From Candidatus Krumholzibacteriota bacterium (lineage in GTDB: Bacteria > Krumholzibacteriota > Krumholzibacteriia > JAJRXK01), in the NCBI GenBank assembly GCA_029262065.1, contig JAJDAC010000036.1, forward strand, positions 1-64,000: a DNA stretch of 64,000 bases, read 5' to 3'. Under the pieces are notes generated by a model, which ran no database searches, had not been told where the DNA came from, and saw only the letters and a program-made list of their open reading frames with translations. The number at the start of each line of letters is the position of its first letter. Position 1 is the stretch's first letter. Both the position numbers and the translations under genes were made by a program. Positions 18,840-28,497 of the stretch are shown in pieces.

Positions 18840-21503
18840 ATGGCCAGTAGCTCTGATCACAATCAGCAGGTCGAGGACCTCTTCGCGGCTGCGATAGCGC
18901 TCCCCATCGCCAAACGTGAGCGTTTCGTCATGGACGCGGCGGGTGCCGACACTGCGCTGGCACGCGAGGTTCTTGAACTCGTCACGGCCGATTCCGAGGC
19001 CGGGGATCTTGGTCTCGAAGCAACTCCACGCCCCGACGCATCCGCCGGTGATCGCGTGGGATCCTATCGGCTCGTTCGTCTCTTGGGCGTGGGGGGAATG
19101 GGCACGGTCTGGCTGGCCGAACGAGATGACGATGTCTACGACGCGCAGGTAGCTATCAAGCTCATCAAGCGCGGCATGGAGTCGGCGGAAACCCTGCGGC
19201 GGTTCAAACAGGAACGCGAACTTCTTGCCAGTCTTGAGCACCCCAATATAGCTCGGATCCTGGACGGTGGAGTAACGGCCGATGGTCGTCCCTACATGGT
19301 CATGGAGTACGTAGCTGGTCAGACCATCGACGTTTTCTGCCGCGACAGGTCGCTGGGTGTACGTGCTCGACTCGAGCTGTTCTTCGCGGTTTGCCAGGCC
19401 GTTCAACACGCCCATAACAATCTCGTAGTCCATCGTGATCTCAAGCCCAGCAACATTTTGGTCAACGAGGCTGGTGAACCCAAGCTTCTGGACTTCGGGA
19501 TTGCCAAGTTGCTGGATCCTGGACAGGGTCCAGATGAGACCATTGCCGTCCACCGCGTGCTTTCGCCCAGGTACGCCAGCCCCGAGCAGGTGCGCGGCGA
19601 TATCATCACCACCGCGAGCGACGTGTATTCATTGGGTTTGGTGCTCTACGAGATCCTGACCGGCGAGTCTCCGTATCCAACCGGCGAGGATTCCGTCCAG
19701 GCCGTACAGAGACACGTTCTCGAACACGAGCCACTGCGTCCCAGCGTTGCTGTTGTCACCAGGAACACTCGGCGCAAGCTTCCAAAGAACCAGGTTCGCA
19801 CGCTTCAGAGGCGATTGAGCGGCGACGTCGACACCATCATTCTCAAGGCCCTTCAAAAAGGGCCCGAACGTCGCTATAGCTCGGTCGACGGTCTGGCCGC
19901 TGATATCCGGCGTCACTTGGATGGCCTGCCGGTACTCGCACGGGCTGACTCCCTGGGTTACCGCACGATCCGCTTTATTCAGCGCAACGCCCTGGCGGTG
20001 GGAGCCGCCATGGTCATAGGTGTCGTGTTGGCCGCGGCCACGGTCACCAGTTCGTCGCTATTTTTCCGAGCCAGGCAGGCTCAGCAGGACGCGGCGGCGG
20101 AACGGGTGGTGGCCGAGCGGGTCAGTGGATTCCTGCAGGACATGCTCAGCTCCATTGACCCGCAGATTGCCAGGGGACGCGACACCGAACTTTTGTCCGA
20201 ACTACTGGATCAGGCATCCGGTCGCATCGACGACGAGTTGGGGGAGACGCCAAGGGTTGCCGCGGCTCTGTACCACACGCTTGGTATGACCAAGCTAACG
20301 CTTGCCGAGAACGAGTCGGGCGAGAAGTTTCTACGCCAGGCGGTCGATCTTCAGCGAGTGCGCCTTGAACAAGCCGGCCCCGGGAACGCCGGGAACCACG
20401 CCGACCTGATCATCAGCCTGCGTGATCTGGGATACGCCATCCACAAATCTGGGCGCTATGCCGAGGCCGAAGCGGTACTGCGCGAGGCATTGCAGTTGGC
20501 CGAGAGTCATCTCGATGTCAACGAATCGGATCTGGCCATGACGCGGTTTCATCTGGGAACGACGTTGGAGGCGAGTGGCAGTTACGACGAGGCCGAGAAT
20601 CAACTGCGACAGGCGGTAGCCACCTTGCGCCAAAACGGATCAGCGTCCCAGCGTATTGAAACCCTGAACGGGCTTGGGTCCTACGTCATGTACAACCAAC
20701 AGGAGTACGCAGAGGCCGAGTCGTTGTTCGTCGAGGCCCTGACGTTGGCTCGCACCGAACCGGCCGCGGGCGCTCTCGCGGAAGCCGGTTGCTTGCAGAG
20801 TCTGGCTACGGTCAAGCGCCACCAAGGTCAGAACGTGAAGGCCGAGGCGCACTATCGACAGGCGCTGGATAGTGCGGTTGCGATGTTGCCGGTACAGCAT
20901 CCGGTACTCGCCAACTGGAAGAGCCAACTGGCCACACTTCTGGAAAATGAAAAGCGTTACGACGAGGCCGAGCTTCTATACCGTGAAGCTCTATCAGCCC
21001 AGCGCGAAGTCCTGGGTGACGATCACCGCAACGTTGGCACCACGGCCAACAACCTGGCCGGAGCGTTGCGCAAGGCGGGGCGCTACGTCGATGCGGCGCC
21101 TCACTACGCCGAGGCCGTGCGTATCTACCGTGCGGCCTTGGGCGAAGATCACGCGTGGGTGGCCATCGTACTCGCGAACCAGGCCTACAATCAGTTCCTG
21201 GCGAACGACTTTGCGCAAGCCGAGCAAACCGCCCAGCAATGCCTCCAGGTCAGCGCCGGTCACTGGCCGCCCGAGCACTGGCGCATCGCCATGGTCGAGA
21301 CCATGGTGGGAGGGTGTCTGACGGCCCGGGGCGACTTCCGTGCCGCGGAGTCGCTTCTGACCGACAGTCTGTCGAAGTTGGAAAACGGAGAGGGCTCGCC
21401 GCCCCCGCGAATTCGCATGGCACGGGAACAATTGGCCGAACTCTATCGCCGCTGGGACAAGCCCGAACAGGCCGCTGCCTACGAGGCGCTTCTCAAGGAC
21501 TGA
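18840..21503 (+). CDS. Membrane Ser/Thr protein kinase with TPR domain
   Basis: 887 residues. A Hanks-type kinase occupies residues 70-340: glycine loop LLGVGGMGTVW (about 80), lysine in VAIKLIK (about 104), HRDLKPSN (about 198), DFGIAKLL and SPEQ. All catalytic residues are present. A membrane segment (AAMVIGVVLAAATVTSS) lies at about 385-405. The rest is a series of about eight tetratricopeptide repeats (AEAEAVLREALQLAE, DEAELLYREALSAQ). The kinase is cytoplasmic and the repeats would lie outside the inner membrane. The convergent neighbour encodes an ECF-like sigma factor, a pairing often seen and thought to be functional. Confidence 0.93.
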   Translation: MASSSDHNQQVEDLFAAAIALPIAKRERFVMDAAGADTALAREVLELVTADSEAGDLGLEATPRPDASAGDRVGSYRLVRLLGVGGMGTVWLAERDDDVYDAQVAIKLIKRGMESAETLRRFKQERELLASLEHPNIARILDGGVTADGRPYMVMEYVAGQTIDVFCRDRSLGVRARLELFFAVCQAVQHAHNNLVVHRDLKPSNILVNEAGEPKLLDFGIAKLLDPGQGPDETIAVHRVLSPRYASPEQVRGDIITTASDVYSLGLVLYEILTGESPYPTGEDSVQAVQRHVLEHEPLRPSVAVVTRNTRRKLPKNQVRTLQRRLSGDVDTIILKALQKGPERRYSSVDGLAADIRRHLDGLPVLARADSLGYRTIRFIQRNALAVGAAMVIGVVLAAATVTSSSLFFRARQAQQDAAAERVVAERVSGFLQDMLSSIDPQIARGRDTELLSELLDQASGRIDDELGETPRVAAALYHTLGMTKLTLAENESGEKFLRQAVDLQRVRLEQAGPGNAGNHADLIISLRDLGYAIHKSGRYAEAEAVLREALQLAESHLDVNESDLAMTRFHLGTTLEASGSYDEAENQLRQAVATLRQNGSASQRIETLNGLGSYVMYNQQEYAEAESLFVEALTLARTEPAAGALAEAGCLQSLATVKRHQGQNVKAEAHYRQALDSAVAMLPVQHPVLANWKSQLATLLENEKRYDEAELLYREALSAQREVLGDDHRNVGTTANNLAGALRKAGRYVDAAPHYAEAVRIYRAALGEDHAWVAIVLANQAYNQFLANDFAQAEQTAQQCLQVSAGHWPPEHWRIAMVETMVGGCLTARGDFRAAESLLTDSLSKLENGEGSPPPRIRMAREQLAELYRRWDKPEQAAAYEALLKD

Positions 21504-21534
21504 CGCTTGCCCCGTTGGTTCGATCGGTGAGGTT

Positions 21535-22101
21535 TCAGTCCGTCAAACGTTTGCACAACCAGGCGCGTGCAAAGCGCCAGCGTCGTTCCACCGTGCTCTC
21601 GCTGATTCCCTCCGCTACCGCCGTCTCGGCCACGGTGAGCCCTCCGAAAAATCGCAGCTCCACGATGCGCGCGTGCTCGGGGCGTTGCTGGGCCAGTTCA
21701 TCGAGCACGGTGTCAAGCTCCAGCAGGTCGAGGTTCGTGGTAACCGCCGGCGGGAGATCAGCTTCATCCAGTTCGAGGCGCAGTCGACCGCCGCCTCGCC
21801 TCTCGGCACCGTGCCGCCTTGCGTGGTCGACCAGAATCCGCCGGATGACCGTGGTCGCGACCGCGAGGAAATGAGCCCGGTTTTGCCACTGGACCCGGGT
21901 CTGGTCAACCAGGCGTAGGTAGGCTTCATGGACCAGCCCGGTCGCCTGCAGCGTGTGATCCGCCCGTTCGTGCCGCAGCTCATTACGGGCCAAACGACGG
22001 ACCTCGTCGTAGACCGCCGGCAACAGTCGATCCACGGCCTCGCGATCGCCCGCGCTGATCTCTCGGAGCATCTGGGTCAGGTCTGGTTCTTCCAATGGCA
22101 T
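21535..22101 (-). CDS. ECF-type RNA polymerase sigma factor (TIGR02999-like)
   Basis: 188 residues. Region 2 is present (LPAVYDEVRRLARNELRHE, then LVHEAYLRLVDQ, HFLAVATTVIRRILVDHAR), as is region 4 (ARIVELRFFGGLTVAETA, ISESTVERRWRFARAWL). The HARR and GGLT patterns are those of the ECF-like group that accompanies Hanks-type kinases. No anti-sigma gene is adjacent. The converging kinase gene ends only 31 bases away, so control by phosphorylation is plausible but not shown. Confidence 0.9.
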   Translation of the reverse strand: MPLEEPDLTQMLREISAGDREAVDRLLPAVYDEVRRLARNELRHERADHTLQATGLVHEAYLRLVDQTRVQWQNRAHFLAVATTVIRRILVDHARRHGAERRGGGRLRLELDEADLPPAVTTNLDLLELDTVLDELAQQRPEHARIVELRFFGGLTVAETAVAEGISESTVERRWRFARAWLCKRLTD

Positions 22102-22238
22102 CCTCGTTGTCGTAGGCCTACTTGAGGGTACCGGTGATCCAGGAATCCCACGAGTTCAGAGTTCGACCTCTGGTTTGAGTTGAATCCCTGGTACCATCGG
22201 CGGTCTCTACCGTTCGTATTACCCCAGGGAGATGACTC

Positions 22239-22745
22239 TTGTTTTCACATCGCAGAAATAGGTTCGTTGGTCCCATCAGGGTGTCCGTGGTTGTGGCCCT
22301 GGCCCTGGTATCGTTGTCGAGCCTCGCTATAGCCGCGGTAGGAGTAGGCCCCCGCGTGGGTGTGTCGTCCGATCCCGACCAGATCTTCGGCGGCATCCAC
22401 TGGAACTACGGCGAGATCACACGGAACGTCCAACTCAGGCCCAGCGTGGAACTGGGCCTTGGCGACGACGTGTTCTCCCTGGCCGCCAACGCCGATGTTG
22501 CCTACGAGTTCACTACTTCGGGTCGCTGGAAGCCGTACCTGGGTGGCGCGGTGTCGCTGTTCTACTACAAGTTCGATGTGCCGTTTCGCGTGAACCGCGA
22601 TGACGACGACATCTCCGCGGGACTCTCGCTGGTAGGTGGAGCCCGCACGCAGCGCAGCAACGGTGGCGAGTTTCTCATTGATCTGAAGCTGGGACTCACC
22701 AACCGCACGCCCGACTTCAAAGCCGCGGTGGGCTGGACCTTCTAG
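22239..22745 (+). CDS. Small outer-membrane beta-barrel protein
   Basis: 168 residues from a TTG at 22239 with AGGGAG upstream. After a signal peptide (VALALVSLSSLAIAA) comes a series of amphipathic strands of about ten residues. The last strand ends in Phe (FKAAVGWTF), the usual C-terminal signature for outer-membrane insertion. Size and pattern fit an eight-strand barrel of the opacity/OmpA-N type. The ligand is unknown. Its end nearly meets the converging hydrolase gene at 22779. Confidence 0.75.
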   Translation: MFSHRRNRFVGPIRVSVVVALALVSLSSLAIAAVGVGPRVGVSSDPDQIFGGIHWNYGEITRNVQLRPSVELGLGDDVFSLAANADVAYEFTTSGRWKPYLGGAVSLFYYKFDVPFRVNRDDDDISAGLSLVGGARTQRSNGGEFLIDLKLGLTNRTPDFKAAVGWTF

Positions 22746-22778
22746 CGACTTTCGAGAGTCCCAACACCGGAATTCCGG

Positions 22779-25255
22779 TTATCTGCGCCAAACGAACTCA
22801 CCGGTTGAGACTGCCCAGTCATTGCCGAAAAAGCCCGCGCCGGCCACGACTTCGCCTTCTCCGGAGTCGTGGAATACCGTTACATCCGGGTAGGCAATGC
22901 CCGGTGCCAAATACGGGCGACGATTCGTGAGCCGAAGCCCCGACGCGCCCGTGCCCGACACGATTCCCACCGTGGCGAAGTTGCTCCCCGATCGCGGACG
23001 CACGGCGATCACGCCCAGATCGTTGCCTTCGAGCGTGCGATCTCCCATGGCGAACCGGCCCCGCTCGACCCGCACGGTGTCTCCCCACAGTTCACTCCAG
23101 TGGGCGTGCGTGTCGGCGTTTCCGTAGAGAATCACATTCCGATCGGGCTCCGATAGTGGATCGAATTGGGTGTCCGCTACCACGTCGAGCGTTGCGTTTC
23201 CCTGGTACCACAGGTACTCCGCGTCGTAGCGGGCCTTCGCCCAGGCCCAGGCGGTTTCTTCCGCGCTGCCTTGCGTACCAACTACAAGCTGCACGCGATG
23301 GTTGAATGCTTCCTTGAAGGTGCCCGCGCGGCGGGGTCCCTTCTGCGTTGGGTCGGGTGGACTCGATGCTTGCCAGTTGCCGTCACGCTCCAACCAGACG
23401 CGAAGGTCTTCGGTTGGCTCGCAAAGCACGTCGTCACCGTCGAGTTCTACCCGAACCTCCCCATGAGCCAGGTGTCCCACATCAAACCCAATCATCTTCA
23501 CGTTTTCGGTGGTGCCATGGATCTTGCCGCCCTTGGGATCTGATTCCACATCTACCCGACTCATGGCGAACGGCCGGTCCTGCATGGCCAGGTGAACCCA
23601 GTGTCGCGAAGCGCTGACCCCCAGGTGTCCGGTCTGAAAGCGCACCTGGCGAACTTCTTCCATGGGCGGCCGTCGGTGGCGCGCCAGAAAATCAAACATG
23701 GGCGCCCAATCCACACAGTCCGCGCCTGCTTCTTCGGACAAGTCCCACCAGTGTCCCGCATCCGGCTGCTCGTGATATACGAAGTCCGTGTGGAACTCCT
23801 GGAGCCGGTTGACGGCCAGGCGCGCCTGATCCACCAGTACGTTGTCGTCGTCGGTTCCGTGCAGTACGTACACTCCCAGCCCGTCCAGGTTTGGCGCCAT
23901 CGCAAGGGTTCGGCTGGGATGCGTGCCTCGTTGAACCATTGATTCCAGCGGCGACGTGCCTTGTTCTTCCTCGCGCACGCGATACGTCCAGAAGCTGATC
24001 CAGCCGGCACTGGGTGCTATGGCGGCAACATGTCAGGATACAAGGTACCCAGGTGCCACGTGCCGTGTCCCCCCATGGAATGCCCGGTCAGGTAGACTCG
24101 ATCGGCATCGATATCCAGGTTTTGCGTTCCGTGGTCCAGAGCTTCCAGTGCATCGAGCCGGCCCCAGCCTTCCCAGTTGAACCCGTAGGGACGACGGTTG
24201 GTGGGGGCCACTACGTGTCCCCACGAAAACCCGCCGTACGAACCCGATTGATTGATGGCTTCCACCGCCGCGCCGTGCAGGCTCAGGAACATCGCCTTCG
24301 GTGAGTCGTCACCGCTGGCGGGCAAGAACCCGTAGTACTGAATACTGCCGTCGATCCGACTCTCGAACGTCACTCGCCGGTTCTCGTGAGAAGCTTTCAC
24401 GGCCAGTGGAATGTCGGCTGCGTCCACGATCTTCATCTGCGAGTGCAGAGAGATGCTCAGGTTCTGACTTCCTGCCTCGCGCGGTACCGAGCCCTGGATC
24501 GGGAACCGGACCTTGCGCGTACCCAGTGGCGGTACGGTTGGAATGTCCACCCATGCCGCGTCCGACGGTTCCAGCTGAACCTTCAGTCGCGCGTCCCGTA
24601 GCGGCGCATCGCGGAGATTCAAGACGACAATCGAGCCCCAGGTATTCACGCGCTGGCGAACCACCAGGTCTGGAAGCGTAACGTCCTTGGCATTCAACCC
24701 ACAGTCTTCGGTAACCCGGGTGAGTTCGGCCTTGAGTCGTCCGAATCGCGTGCCGAAGAACAACAGGTGATTGGTGCCCGCGTGAAGCTTCACGGGAATG
24801 CGTGAAAAATCAAACTGCGGCTCCCACGACTCCCAGGTTTCCTTGTAGCCGTAGACGTTTCCCATGCGAGGTTCGCCGTTCACGTACACGCCGGTGTAGC
24901 CCAGGCCGCGTAGTACGTAGACGCCATCGCGATCCACTTCCAACGTCGCCAGTGCATAGCCCGAAAGGTCGTCGTGTTCGATCCAGCCGGTGCTATCGGC
25001 CGAAACAAATGTCCACTGGCTATCCGATTCGGTCGGCGGTGCCCAAGTGTTCTGGGCCAGTTCTCTTTCCACTTCATCGGCTTGCATGTGTGGCCGGTGG
25101 AGGCGGTCGACGGCTCTTACTCGAACCGTGGCTACGTCGATTGACTGCGCCAAGGCGCAGTGGGGCGCAAGGGTGGCGAGCAACGCCAGCATGAGTAACG
25201 GTGCCAGGGGAGACTTCAGTGACAACAGAACAGTGGCAGGTCTCGCGTAGGTCAT
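22779..25255 (-). pseudogene. Secreted prolyl-oligopeptidase-like alpha/beta hydrolase, single frameshift
   Basis: The frame starting at the ATG 25255 has a signal peptide (LAPLLMLALLATLAPHCALA) and a beta-rich N-terminal region. It reaches the nucleophile motif VYLTGHSMGGHGTWHLG, then stops at 24017 just after YPDM. A second frame, from about 24026 to 22779, continues exactly as expected: AAIAPSAGWISFW, the acid site VLHGTDDD and the histidine DAGHWWD, then a C-terminal beta domain. One T missing in the ATGTTGCC run near 24026 would restore an 825-residue enzyme with an intact Ser-Asp-His triad. It is probably a periplasmic or secreted peptidase or esterase. As written, the gene is broken. 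Confidence 0.8.
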
Positions 25256-25281
25256 GGTCCACGTATACACAGCATGTGAAA

Positions 25282-25309
25282 CTTCGGACAGGGAAATCCC
25301 TGTCCGAAG
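25282..25309 (-). terminator. Terminator after the lipoprotein gene
   Basis: A perfect 13-base stem (25282-25294 with 25297-25309) has a minimal loop. On the minus strand it is followed by TTTCA. It ends transcription of the gene that stops at 25339 and separates it from the hydrolase gene. Confidence 0.75.
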
Positions 25310-25338
25310 CCTCAACCCCACGTGGTTGGCGTTTGTGG

Positions 25339-25956
25339 TTACGGGGTGACCGGCGTCCACGTAACGTAGTAGTATGCCGCGCCCTTGCACTCGTTGCGCG
25401 TGTTCCAAACCGAGAACTTGTACAGGCCCGACCCCGAGCCGTCGGAATTTTCCGTGTAGCGGTCGTCTTCGTAGCGCGTGCCGGCCGCCCACTTCTGGTC
25501 GGTGCCGCGTTCGAATCTGTGCGTGGCCCAGCTGTGGTTCAAGAAGTCGGCGTCGGCTCCGTCGTACTCGCCGATCCAGTATTCCACCTGGAAGGTAGCG
25601 TCGGGATCGCGAGGTACCAGGAATTGAATGGGGTCCATGTTCACGCCCATCCGGACCCCGTCGTCGATGGTCAGGTTCTGATTGCCCGTATCCTCGATGA
25701 TCACGTTGTTGCCGAACGTATCGGGCGTGCGAACAATGAGTCGGTAGCGGAACTCGCCGGGGTTGCCCGGGGTGTTCTCGCAGTCTTCCTGTGCCCAGAT
25801 CGACGACATCTTCACGGTCACCTCGAAATGTGTCGATTCGGCCGGCGCGGACGGGCCGGTGGGGTCATCGGAGCCACAGCCGGTAACCAGCGCCACCAGG
25901 GTTACCAGGGCCAGAATTGCTAACTTGTGGAAATCATTGTGTTTAATAAAAGTCAT
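25339..25956 (-). CDS. Lipoprotein of unknown function
   Basis: 205 residues from the ATG at 25956, which has CGGAGA upstream. The lipoprotein signal is LVTLVALVTGC, followed by a Ser/Asp/Pro linker. The mature part has two Cys (in QEDCENTPG and NECKGAAYYY) and an aromatic-rich, beta-type composition. No family is recognised. It has its own terminator and follows, by about 105 bases, the tailed protein at 26062-27663, so the two may share a promoter. Confidence 0.7.
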   Translation of the reverse strand: MTFIKHNDFHKLAILALVTLVALVTGCGSDDPTGPSAPAESTHFEVTVKMSSIWAQEDCENTPGNPGEFRYRLIVRTPDTFGNNVIIEDTGNQNLTIDDGVRMGVNMDPIQFLVPRDPDATFQVEYWIGEYDGADADFLNHSWATHRFERGTDQKWAAGTRYEDDRYTENSDGSGSGLYKFSVWNTRNECKGAAYYYVTWTPVTP

Positions 25957-26061
25957 GAGCTGTCTCCGCAGTTGGGGTTCACTAGGAGATGCGCAGATGC
26001 GAAGCAGAACGCGCAATCTCCTACCCAGGTTCCCCGCGGACATCCAGACAGCTTCAGCCAA

Positions 26062-27663
26062 TCACGGCCCCGGTTTCACCACGACCTTCCGCACCACCGT
26101 CCGCTGATCTTGCATCAACTGCACGAAGTACGTCCCGGCACTGACGCGCTGGCCATCTTCTGCACGGGCGCTCCACACCACTGTGCGCGCCTCGGGTGTG
26201 CGGGCGCCGGTAGCCAGGGTAGTGACGCGTCGTCCGCGTACATCAAACACGGCCACCCGGTAGGGGCCCGTGCCCGGCGCCAGGAAGGCGATGGTGGTTT
26301 GGTCGACGAGCGGGTTGGGTGTCGGCGCGTAGAGCGTGGCGGCCAACCCTATCGTGGCCGAGCTCAACTTGGCTGGTCCATGCCACCATCGGTTGCCGTT
26401 GTCGTCAACTTCCAGCCAGTAGTTGGTTTCACCCAGGGGCGGACTGGAGTCTGTCCACTCGTAGGAGTTGGTTCCTCCGCTCGGAAAGACAGACCCAAGT
26501 GGCTCGCGGCTGCCGTCAGCCGCGGTGCGGTACACGTGGAATGCCGCGGTGCCGACGCCGTTCAAGCCCCAACGAACCGTGGCGCCAACCGCGGCGCGGG
26601 TGGCTTCGAAGTACGCGAACGCCACTGGAACCGGCGGCTCGGGCTGTTCGTCACCCAGTACATAGATGTCGTCGACCACCCAGGTGTTGCCTGGTGGGTT
26701 CACGGTCTTCGACCCCGGAGGAAGTTGAAACTCCCATTGAAACATGTTCGCGGGAGTCAGTGCGATGCCCAGCGGAAAGATCTCAACGAGGGCAGGTTCG
26801 ACACACGGATCGGGCTCGGTGCACATGGAATCCTGAAACCACAATTCCGTCCAGGTGGCGCCCCCGTCCGAAGACCCCATGACACGGGCGGTTGCGGCCG
26901 TCTCATTGCGAACCACGCTTTGAAACTGAAGGGCAGGACTGAGCTCGTTCGACAAATCCAGAAGGGGTGAAGTGAGTGTAGCCGTGTAGCCGCCGGCCGG
27001 ATTGCCGACCAGGTCCCCCGAAGCGATCGCCGAACCTTCGTCCTGGATGTAGGTGTCGGGCACGACTTCCCAGTTGCTGGCGGGGTCGGTGGAGTCCCGA
27101 ACGTACCCTTGGCTTTCGGGCGGACCCTCGTCTTCGCTGCGCAGAAACGTGGCCACCGGCTGGGAGATGCAAAGCCCGTTGCCGTCATTGCCGAAGATGT
27201 CCTTCCAATCGACTACGACCAGTGGCGCCAGCTTGGGCGCGGTGGTACTGCAGATTTCCCAACCAAAGACCTGCGTGGTCTTGGGCCCAACCTTCTTCGA
27301 CGGGTCGGTGTTGATGTAGATCATCTCGCGCGTGCCGTCTTCGGGATCGATCTTCGTGGCTTGGTGTGTCCAACCCGGAGGATCGGTCGCGAACTCCGTG
27401 GACCCGCCATCCAGATGGAACACGCTGAATTGACACACCCGCAGACCATTGGAGTTGTTGATGATGTGGATCTTCAGGTTCCACTTGTCGGTTTGTCCGG
27501 TGATGGCTTCGGCCGAGTAGCCAACCTTGATGGCGGCACTGTTGGCGAACGCGTCGCTGCTGGAAGAGAGCAGCGTGACCGGCGGTACGCACAAGATCGA
27601 TACCACCGACAAAGCTGACAACCAGGATGCAGCGAAACTACGGATCATTGGCCATGCACGCAT
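26062..27663 (-). CDS. Secreted protein with C-terminal FlgD-Ig/T9SS-like tail
   Basis: 533 residues; the ATG at 27663 follows GGAGG by six bases. A signal peptide (LSALSVVSILCVPP) is followed by a beta-rich region. A second block near residues 180-330 carries paired Cys and a jelly-roll-like pattern (GYTATLTSPLLDLS, WVVDDIYVLGDE), reminiscent of MAM/immune-inhibitor-A accessory domains. A fibronectin-like segment and the tail follow (APTPNPLVDQT, FDVRGRRVTTL, SAGTYFVQLM). There is no visible catalytic motif, so it is likely a surface binding or structural protein. Confidence 0.82.
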   Translation of the reverse strand: MRAWPMIRSFAASWLSALSVVSILCVPPVTLLSSSSDAFANSAAIKVGYSAEAITGQTDKWNLKIHIINNSNGLRVCQFSVFHLDGGSTEFATDPPGWTHQATKIDPEDGTREMIYINTDPSKKVGPKTTQVFGWEICSTTAPKLAPLVVVDWKDIFGNDGNGLCISQPVATFLRSEDEGPPESQGYVRDSTDPASNWEVVPDTYIQDEGSAIASGDLVGNPAGGYTATLTSPLLDLSNELSPALQFQSVVRNETAATARVMGSSDGGATWTELWFQDSMCTEPDPCVEPALVEIFPLGIALTPANMFQWEFQLPPGSKTVNPPGNTWVVDDIYVLGDEQPEPPVPVAFAYFEATRAAVGATVRWGLNGVGTAAFHVYRTAADGSREPLGSVFPSGGTNSYEWTDSSPPLGETNYWLEVDDNGNRWWHGPAKLSSATIGLAATLYAPTPNPLVDQTTIAFLAPGTGPYRVAVFDVRGRRVTTLATGARTPEARTVVWSARAEDGQRVSAGTYFVQLMQDQRTVVRKVVVKPGP

Positions 27664-27872
27664 CGGGAGCCTCCGGGCAGAGGGACAGGGGTTCGCTTGG
27701 GCTTCCCAAGCCCTGTAAGTGTAACATAGGTAAAAGCCCTATTCGCCAGATTCCGATCCCTGGTTGTTGGCTTCTCGATTCGGCTGGTCTCCACTATTCT
27801 GAACGTTACGGGCCTGAACGGTGCGGGCCAGTAGCCCTTCTTGCTTGAGTCCCTTACATAGAGTCCGATCCG

Positions 27873-28493
27873 TTGGCGCGCTATCTCACCATCCATCCGC
27901 AGAATCCACAGCCTCGCCTGATTCGCGAAGCCGTCGAGATCATCCGCAAGGGTGGTGTGGTGGTGTATCCCACCGATACCACCTACGCCATTGGCTGCCG
28001 CATCGGCGACAAATCGGCGGTGGAACGTGTGCGTCGAATCCGCAAGAAGGACGACAAACACAACTTCGCGCTGATGTGTCGCGACCTGTCCGAGTCGGCG
28101 ACGTACGCTTCGTACCACACGCCGGTGTTCCGATTGCTGAAGTCGCATACGCCAGGGCCCTACACCTTCATTCTGCGTGCCACGCAGGAAGTGCCGCGGC
28201 GTCTCATGCATCCCAAGCGCAAGCAAATTGGCTTGCGGGTTCCCGATCACGCTATCTTGCAGGCGATCCTCGAGGAGTTGGGCGAGCCAATTCTCACGTC
28301 GACCCTCAAACTCGATGGCGACGAGTACCCCATGAATGATCCAGCCGAAATCTTTCGTCGGCTGGAACACGAGGTGGACCTGGTCATCGACGGCGGGCCG
28401 TGTGGCCTGGATCCCACCACGCTGGTGCGCATGGTCGACGACGACATCGAGGTGGTTCGAGTCGGTGTTGGAGACCCCACCGACTTCGAATAG
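27873..28493 (+). CDS. yciO: YciO/YrdC/Sua5-family protein
   Basis: 206 residues from a TTG at 27873. The whole length follows E. coli YciO: IHPQNPQ near the start, then GGVVVYPTDTTYAIGC, HNFALMCRDLSE, TPGPYTFIL, EVPRRL and GEPILTSTL. YrdC-fold proteins bind ATP and RNA. TsaC/Sua5 make threonylcarbamoyl-AMP for the tRNA t6A modification, whereas YciO branch members have an uncertain role. The HNF-type motif here points to the YciO branch, so the t6A assignment should not be assumed. The AraC gene starts four bases after its stop. Confidence 0.9.
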   Translation: MARYLTIHPQNPQPRLIREAVEIIRKGGVVVYPTDTTYAIGCRIGDKSAVERVRRIRKKDDKHNFALMCRDLSESATYASYHTPVFRLLKSHTPGPYTFILRATQEVPRRLMHPKRKQIGLRVPDHAILQAILEELGEPILTSTLKLDGDEYPMNDPAEIFRRLEHEVDLVIDGGPCGLDPTTLVRMVDDDIEVVRVGVGDPTDFE

Positions 28494-28497
28494 CAAC

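Noticed and set aside
25957-26970. Plus-strand frame of about 340 codons overlapping the 26062 gene
   Set aside because: Arg/Gly-rich antisense shadow; the opposite strand has a signal peptide and a family tail.
27873-28493. Assignment as the t6A enzyme TsaC/Sua5
   Set aside because: Sequence landmarks follow the YciO branch along its whole length, so that specific function is not claimed.
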